A stretch of DNA of 64,000 bases, taken from assembly GCF_001704415.2 (NCBI RefSeq), contig NW_017189885.1:62001-126000 (forward strand). Direction: 5' to 3'. The notes beneath the pieces are model-generated. The model searched no databases and had not been told where the DNA came from. It saw only the letters and a program-made list of their open reading frames with translations. How positions within the stretch are numbered: position 1 is the first letter of the stretch; each line of letters starts with the position of its first letter. This stretch comes from Capra hircus (Eukaryota > Chordata > Mammalia > Artiodactyla > Bovidae). Made by a program: the position numbers and the translations under genes. Positions 59,393 through 64,000 of the stretch are shown piece after piece.

Positions 59393-60300
59393 ATGAGAAG
59401 GCAGAGAAATATCCATTAGGTGAAGGAACATGATAAAAATTAACCAAACCAAACAAAAAAGGAGAAAGGGAGTTTACCTGAAAAAGAATTCAGAATAATG
59501 ATAGTAAAGGTACTCCAAAATCTTGAAAACAAAATCGAGTTACAGACAGACTACAGACTCATATTAAGAAGATGCAAGAAATGTTTAACAAGGACTTAAA
59601 AGAAATAAAAAAGAGTCAAGCAGTAATGAACAATGCAAAACTGATTAAAACACTCTGGAAGGAACCAAAAGAAATCAAAGGAACTCTGAGGCAAAAGAAA
59701 GGATAGATAATTGAGCTAGAAGATACAATGGTGGAAAGAAATGAAGCAGAGCAGAAAAAAGAATAGAAAGAAATGAGGACAACCTCAAAGACCTCTGAGA
59801 CAATGTTAAATGCCCCAACATTCAAATCATAGGGTCCCAGGAGAAGACAAAAGGAAACGGCATGAGAAAGTATTCGAAAAGATTATAGTCAGAAAACTTT
59901 CCTAAAATTGGGAAGGAAACAAAAACCAAGTACAAAGAGCCCAGAGAGTCCCATACAAGATAAACCCTAGGAAAAACATAACCAGACACATATTAATCAA
60001 ACTAACAAAAATTAAACATAAAGAGCAAAATTAAAAGCAGCAAGAGAAAAGCAACAAATAATATACTAGTGGATCCCCATAAGGATAACATCTGATCTTT
60101 CAACAGAAACTCTGCAGGTTAGAGGGAATGATAGTACATACTTAAAGAGATGAAAGGGAAAAATCAGAACCAAAATTACTCTACCCAGCAAGGATCTCTT
60201 TCAGATTCAGAAGGGAAATCAAAAGCTTTACAGACAAGCAAAAGCTGAGAGAATTCAGCACCACCAAATTAATTCTTCAACAAATGCTAAAGGATCTTGT
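59393..60300 (+). pseudogene. L1 no. 2 ORF1, broken
   Basis: The ATG at 59393-59395 aligns with the start of ORF1 in L1 no. 1 (both begin with a GGCAGAGAAATAT stretch). The coiled-coil region is recognisable to about 59770, then the RRM-like and C-terminal parts to about 60300 (CTTTACAGACAAGCAAAAGC). Frameshifts and stops begin within the first 30 codons, so no ORF1p can be made. Confidence 0.82.
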
Positions 60301-62447
60301 CTAGACAAGTTTGTTATAGGTTTCTAAAAAAGAACCCCAAACAATAAAGTAAATGCTAATGGGAACATATCTATCAATAATTACCTTGAATGTAAATGGA
60401 TAAAATGCTCCAATCAAAAGACAAAGACTGGCCAAATGGATACAAAAACAAAACCCCTATATACGCTGTCTACAACAGACCCATCTCAAACCTAGGTGTA
60501 CATACAGGCTGAAAATGAGAGGGTACAAAGAGATAGTTAATAATATGGAGCAAAAAAAAAAAAAAGGCAAGAATAGCAACACTCAGAGCTTAAAACAAAG
60601 GCCTTTCTAAGACGTAAAGAAGAATACTACATAATGATCAAGAGATCAATCAGAAGAAGATAAAAACAATTATAAATATATATGCACCCAACATAAAGAG
60701 TACCTCAATACATAAGGCAAATACTAACAACTATTAAAGGGGAAACTGACAGTAACACAATAATAGTGTGGGACTATAATACCACACTCACACCAAGGGA
60801 CAGAATATCTGACATAAAAATCAACAAGGAAACAAATTTTAAATAATACATTGGACCCATTAGACGTAATATCTACCAAGGATTTCACCCAAAAACAATG
60901 TATTTCACATTCTTCTCCAGCGCACACAGATCATTCTCCAGGAGATCACATTCTGGGCCACAAAACAAGGCTTGGTAAATCTTCAAAAACTGAAATCATT
61001 TCAAGCATCTTTTTGGATCCCAATGCTTAAGATTAGATATTAATCATAGGTGGGGAAAATCCATAAAACACAGAGACGAAACAACACACTTCTAAATCAC
61101 CAACAGATCACAGAAGAAATCAGAAAGGAGATCAAAATATACACAGAAACAAATGATGAAAACACAAAAATAAAAAATATCAGATTCAGGAAAACCAGTG
61201 CTCAGGAAAACCTCTGAAGAGGGAAATTCAGAGCAGAACAAGCCTACCTCAAGAAACAAAAGAAACACTAAGAAACACCCTAACTTGACATGTAAAGCAA
61301 CTAGAAAAAAAAAATACCATAAAAGAAATGAAAGAGACTACAGCAAAGATCAGTAAACTAAAAGCTGGTTCTTTGAACATAAGATAGACAAACCGTTTAT
61401 CAGATTTATCAGGAAAAAGAGCAGGTTCAAATCCATAAAGTTAACAAGAAAAAATTCCAGAAATTAAAATGAACAACAGAGAAATACAAACTATCATCAG
61501 AGACTACTATGAACAACTATATGCCAACAAAATGTACAACTTGGAGGAAATGGACAAATACTTATAAAGTCTAATGTTTCAAAACTGAATAAGAAATAGA
61601 ATATATGAACACTAGATCACAAGAATGGAAATTTAAACTGTAATCAAAATCTTCCAATAATCAAAAGCCCAGGACAAGATGGCTTCACACATGAAGCCAT
61701 CACAATGGCTATCAAAAATTAAGAAAGCATTAACACCTATCCTACTGAAACTCTTCCTGAAAACTGCAAGGGAAGAAAAACACACAAACTCATTCAATGA
61801 GGCCACCCTCAACCTGACACCAAAACCAGACAAAGACACCACAAAAAAAGACTACAGGACAGTATAACTGGTAAACATAGATGCAAAAACCCTGAATAAA
61901 ATTCTAGCAAACAAAACCCACAAACATATTAAAAAGATGAGACATTATGTCAACTGGGTGTGCTTCCAGGGATGCCAAGGATTCTTCAATATTTCCAAAT
62001 CAATCAATACAATAACATATTAACAAATTGAAAGATACAACTGTATGATTATTTTAATAGATGCAGAGGTACCCTTTGACAAAATTCCACACCTTTTAAT
62101 GATGAAAACGCTCCAGAAGCAGGCACAGAAGGAACATATCTCAACATAATAAAAGCCATATATGACAAACCCACAGCAAACACTAATGTCAATGGTGCAA
62201 CATTGAAAGCATTTACTCTAAAATCAGGAACTAGACAAGGGTGCCCACTCTCATCACTTCTATTCAACACCGTTTTGGAAATTCTAGCCACAGCAATCAG
62301 AGAAGAAAAAGAAATCACAGAAATCACAGGAATCCAGATTGGAAAAGAAGCTAAACTCTCATTGTTTGCAGATGATATGATCCTCTACATAAAAAACCCT
62401 AAAGATGTCACCAAGAAACTATTAATCAATGAATACAGTAAAGTAGC

Positions 62448-62710
62448 TGCTAAGTCACTTCAGTCATGTCCAACTCAGTGCAATCTGATAGTTGGCAGCT
62501 CACCAGGCTACCCCGTCCCTGAGATTCTCCAGGCAAGAACACTGGAGTGGGTCACCACTTCCTTCTTCAATGTATCAAAGTGAAAAGTGAAAGTGAATTC
62601 ACTCAGTCGTGTCTGACTCAGTGACTCCATGGATTGCAGCCTACCAGGCTCCTCCATCCACGGGATTTTCCAGGCAACAGTACAGGAGTTGGTTGCCATT
62701 GCTTTCTCCG
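62448..62710 (-). mobile_element. Bov-A2 SINE inserted in L1 no. 2 ORF2
   Basis: Minus-strand dimer with a perfect 11-bp target duplication AGTAAAGTAGC at 62437-62447 and 62711-62721. L1 reading resumes in register after it. Confidence 0.95.
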
Positions 62711-62764
62711 AGTAAAGTAGCAGCATATAAAATTCACATACAGAAATGACCTTCCATTCTTACA

Positions 62765-63044
62765 TGCTAACAATGAAAAATCAGAAAGAGAAATAAAGCA
62801 AATAACCCCATTCAACACTTCAACAAAAGGAATAAAATGCTTAGGAATAAATTTACCTAAAGAAACTGAACATCTATATAGAGACTATAAAATTCAGATG
62901 AAAGAAATCAAAGATGACACATGTTGGATTGCAAGAATCAATACAGTGAAAATGAGTATACTACTCAAGCATTTTATTTCTTTTGTTACAATGTTGAACA
63001 GGGTTGTTTCCTTCATTTCTCTTTCTGATTTTTCATTGTTAGCA
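62765..63044. repeat. Local inverted duplication within L1 no. 2 (76-bp arms)
   Basis: 62765-62840 recurs in reverse complement at 62969-63044, with a spacer of 128 bases. In normal L1 ORF2 the second site should hold different sequence, so the arm was copied in reverse after insertion. The arms differ at several positions. Confidence 0.85.
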
Positions 63045-63929
63045 TATTCAATGCAATTCCTATCAAACTACCAATGGTATTTTTCAGAGAACTAGAGCAA
63101 ATAATTTCACAATTTATGGAAACATGAAAGACTTCAAATAGCCAAAGCAGTCTTGAGAAGGATGAAACTGGAGGAATCAACCTTCCTAACTACAGACTGT
63201 ACTACAAAGCTACAGTCATCACCATAGTCTGATACTGACACAGACAAAACTATAGATCAACAGAACAAAACAGAATGTCCAGAAATAAGTCTATGTACCT
63301 ATGGACACTGTATCTTTGACAAATGAGGCAAAAAATATACAATGCAGAAAAGACAGTCTCTTCAACAAGTGGTGCTGGGCAAACTGTCAACTATATGTAA
63401 AAGAATGAAATTAGAACATTTTCTAACACCATACACAAAAATAAACTGAAAATGGACTAAATACCTAAATATAAGATCAGAAACTTTAAAACTTTGAGGG
63501 GAAAAATAAAGACAGAAGACTCTTCAACATAAATCATCACATGTTTTCTATGACCCACCTCCCAGAGTAATGGACAGAAAAACAAAAATAAACAAATTGC
63601 ACCTAATTAAAAGCTTCTGCACAATGAAAGAAACTATAAGCAAGGTGTAAAGACAGCCTTCTGAATGGGAGAAAGTAACAAGCTGACGAAGAATTAATAT
63701 CCAAAATATACAAGCAGCTTATGCAGTTCAATACCAGAAATATGAACAACCCAATAAAATAATGGGCAAAAAACCTATATAGACATTTCTCTCCAAAGAA
63801 GATACACAGATGACTAATAAACTCTTTAAAAGATAGTCAACTTCACTTATTATTAGAGAAATGCAAATCAAAACTACAAATGAGGTATCATGTCATACTA
63901 GTCCAAATAGCCATCATCAGAAAGTTTAC

Positions 63930-64000
63930 AAGGAGAAGGCAATGGCACCCCACTCCAGTACTCTTGGTTGGAAAATACCACGTACGGAGGACCTGGTGGG
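63930..64000 (+). mobile_element. Bov-A2 SINE, cut by the window edge
   Basis: AAGGAGAAGGCAATGGCACC start and CCACTCCAGTACTCTTGG, the usual 5' end of a plus-strand Bov-A2. The rest is outside the window. Confidence 0.9.

Larger units (their letters stand above)
60375..63929 (+). pseudogene. L1 no. 2 ORF2, broken, RT catalytic box intact
   Basis: Endonuclease sequence begins near 60380 (ACCTTGAATGTAAATGGAT) with many frame breaks. The RT domain is partly open at 62203-62583: Ser-Gly-Thr-Arg-Gln-Gly-Cys-Pro-Leu-Ser and an intact Phe-Ala-Asp-Asp box at 62365-62376. The frame runs into the SINE at 62448. C-terminal ORF2 sequence continues to about 63929. Not functional. Confidence 0.85.
57003..64000 (+). 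mobile_element. Long defective L1 (L1 no. 2), runs off the window
   Basis: The 5' UTR starts GGTCCCATGATGGTGGAGGA and runs to 59392. ORF1 and ORF2 remnants follow, and the element is still L1 at 63929. It is interrupted by a Bov-A2 SINE (62448-62710) and altered by a local inverted duplication (62765-63044). It lies antisense in an EIF2S3 intron. Frames in the UTR (57834-58133, 57883-58230, 59136-59396) are not genes. Confidence 0.88.

Overview
The window is nuclear DNA from a bovid ruminant. The evidence is the repeat set: many BovB (RTE-type LINE) copies, tRNA-linked Bov-tA and Bov-A2 SINEs, CHR-type SINEs, ruminant L1s and a long ruminant class II LTR. These were recognised by eye and no repeat library was run, so subfamily names are approximate. 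I cannot tell cattle from sheep or goat.

Only one protein-coding host gene is certain. Its last two coding exons lie on the minus strand at 55547-55719 and 41495-41558 and encode the final 78 residues or so of translation factor eIF2 gamma (EIF2S3). Splice sites fit, reading phase is kept across the junction, and a stop codon, a short 3' UTR and a poly(A) signal follow. The gene continues beyond position 64000. About 17 kb downstream of its poly(A) site is a CpG-rich promoter (about 23.2-24.4 kb) with CRE-like and YY1-like motifs and a consensus minus-strand splice donor. In mammals the gene downstream of EIF2S3 on the same strand is ZFX (ZFY on the Y), so this is probably the ZFX/ZFY 5' end. 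That is inference from gene order. If correct, 0-23.9 kb is largely its first intron(s). The last residue of eIF2 gamma is Glu instead of the expected Asp and the introns are large, which leaves open whether this is the X or the Y copy.

Layout: 0-1.84 kb, end of a class I endogenous retrovirus (env TM plus LTR) split by a BovB. 1.84-9.82 kb, a dead class I provirus with both LTRs, a tRNA-Arg-type primer site, broken gag, pro-pol and env, and three later insertions. 9.8-10.9 kb, unique DNA. 10.92-12.24 kb, solo class II LTR. 12.3-20.3 kb, SINEs, an L1 5' UTR, a BovB palindrome and an old L1. 20.3-25.6 kb, mostly unique, with the CpG island. 25.6-31 kb, SINEs, BovB and an L1 3' end. 31.1-36.7 kb, a near full-length BovB nested in older BovB. 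36.7-41.1 kb, mostly unique, with a MIR and SINEs. 41.2-55.7 kb, EIF2S3 end and its last intron, filled by an old L1, a BovB and a full-length but dead L1. 55.7-64 kb, the next intron, holding a second long L1.

I found no operon, CRISPR, functional RNA gene or evidence of a new biological system. What merits a second look is nested retroelement architecture (long target duplications, local inversions, LTR pairs) and the X-or-Y question.
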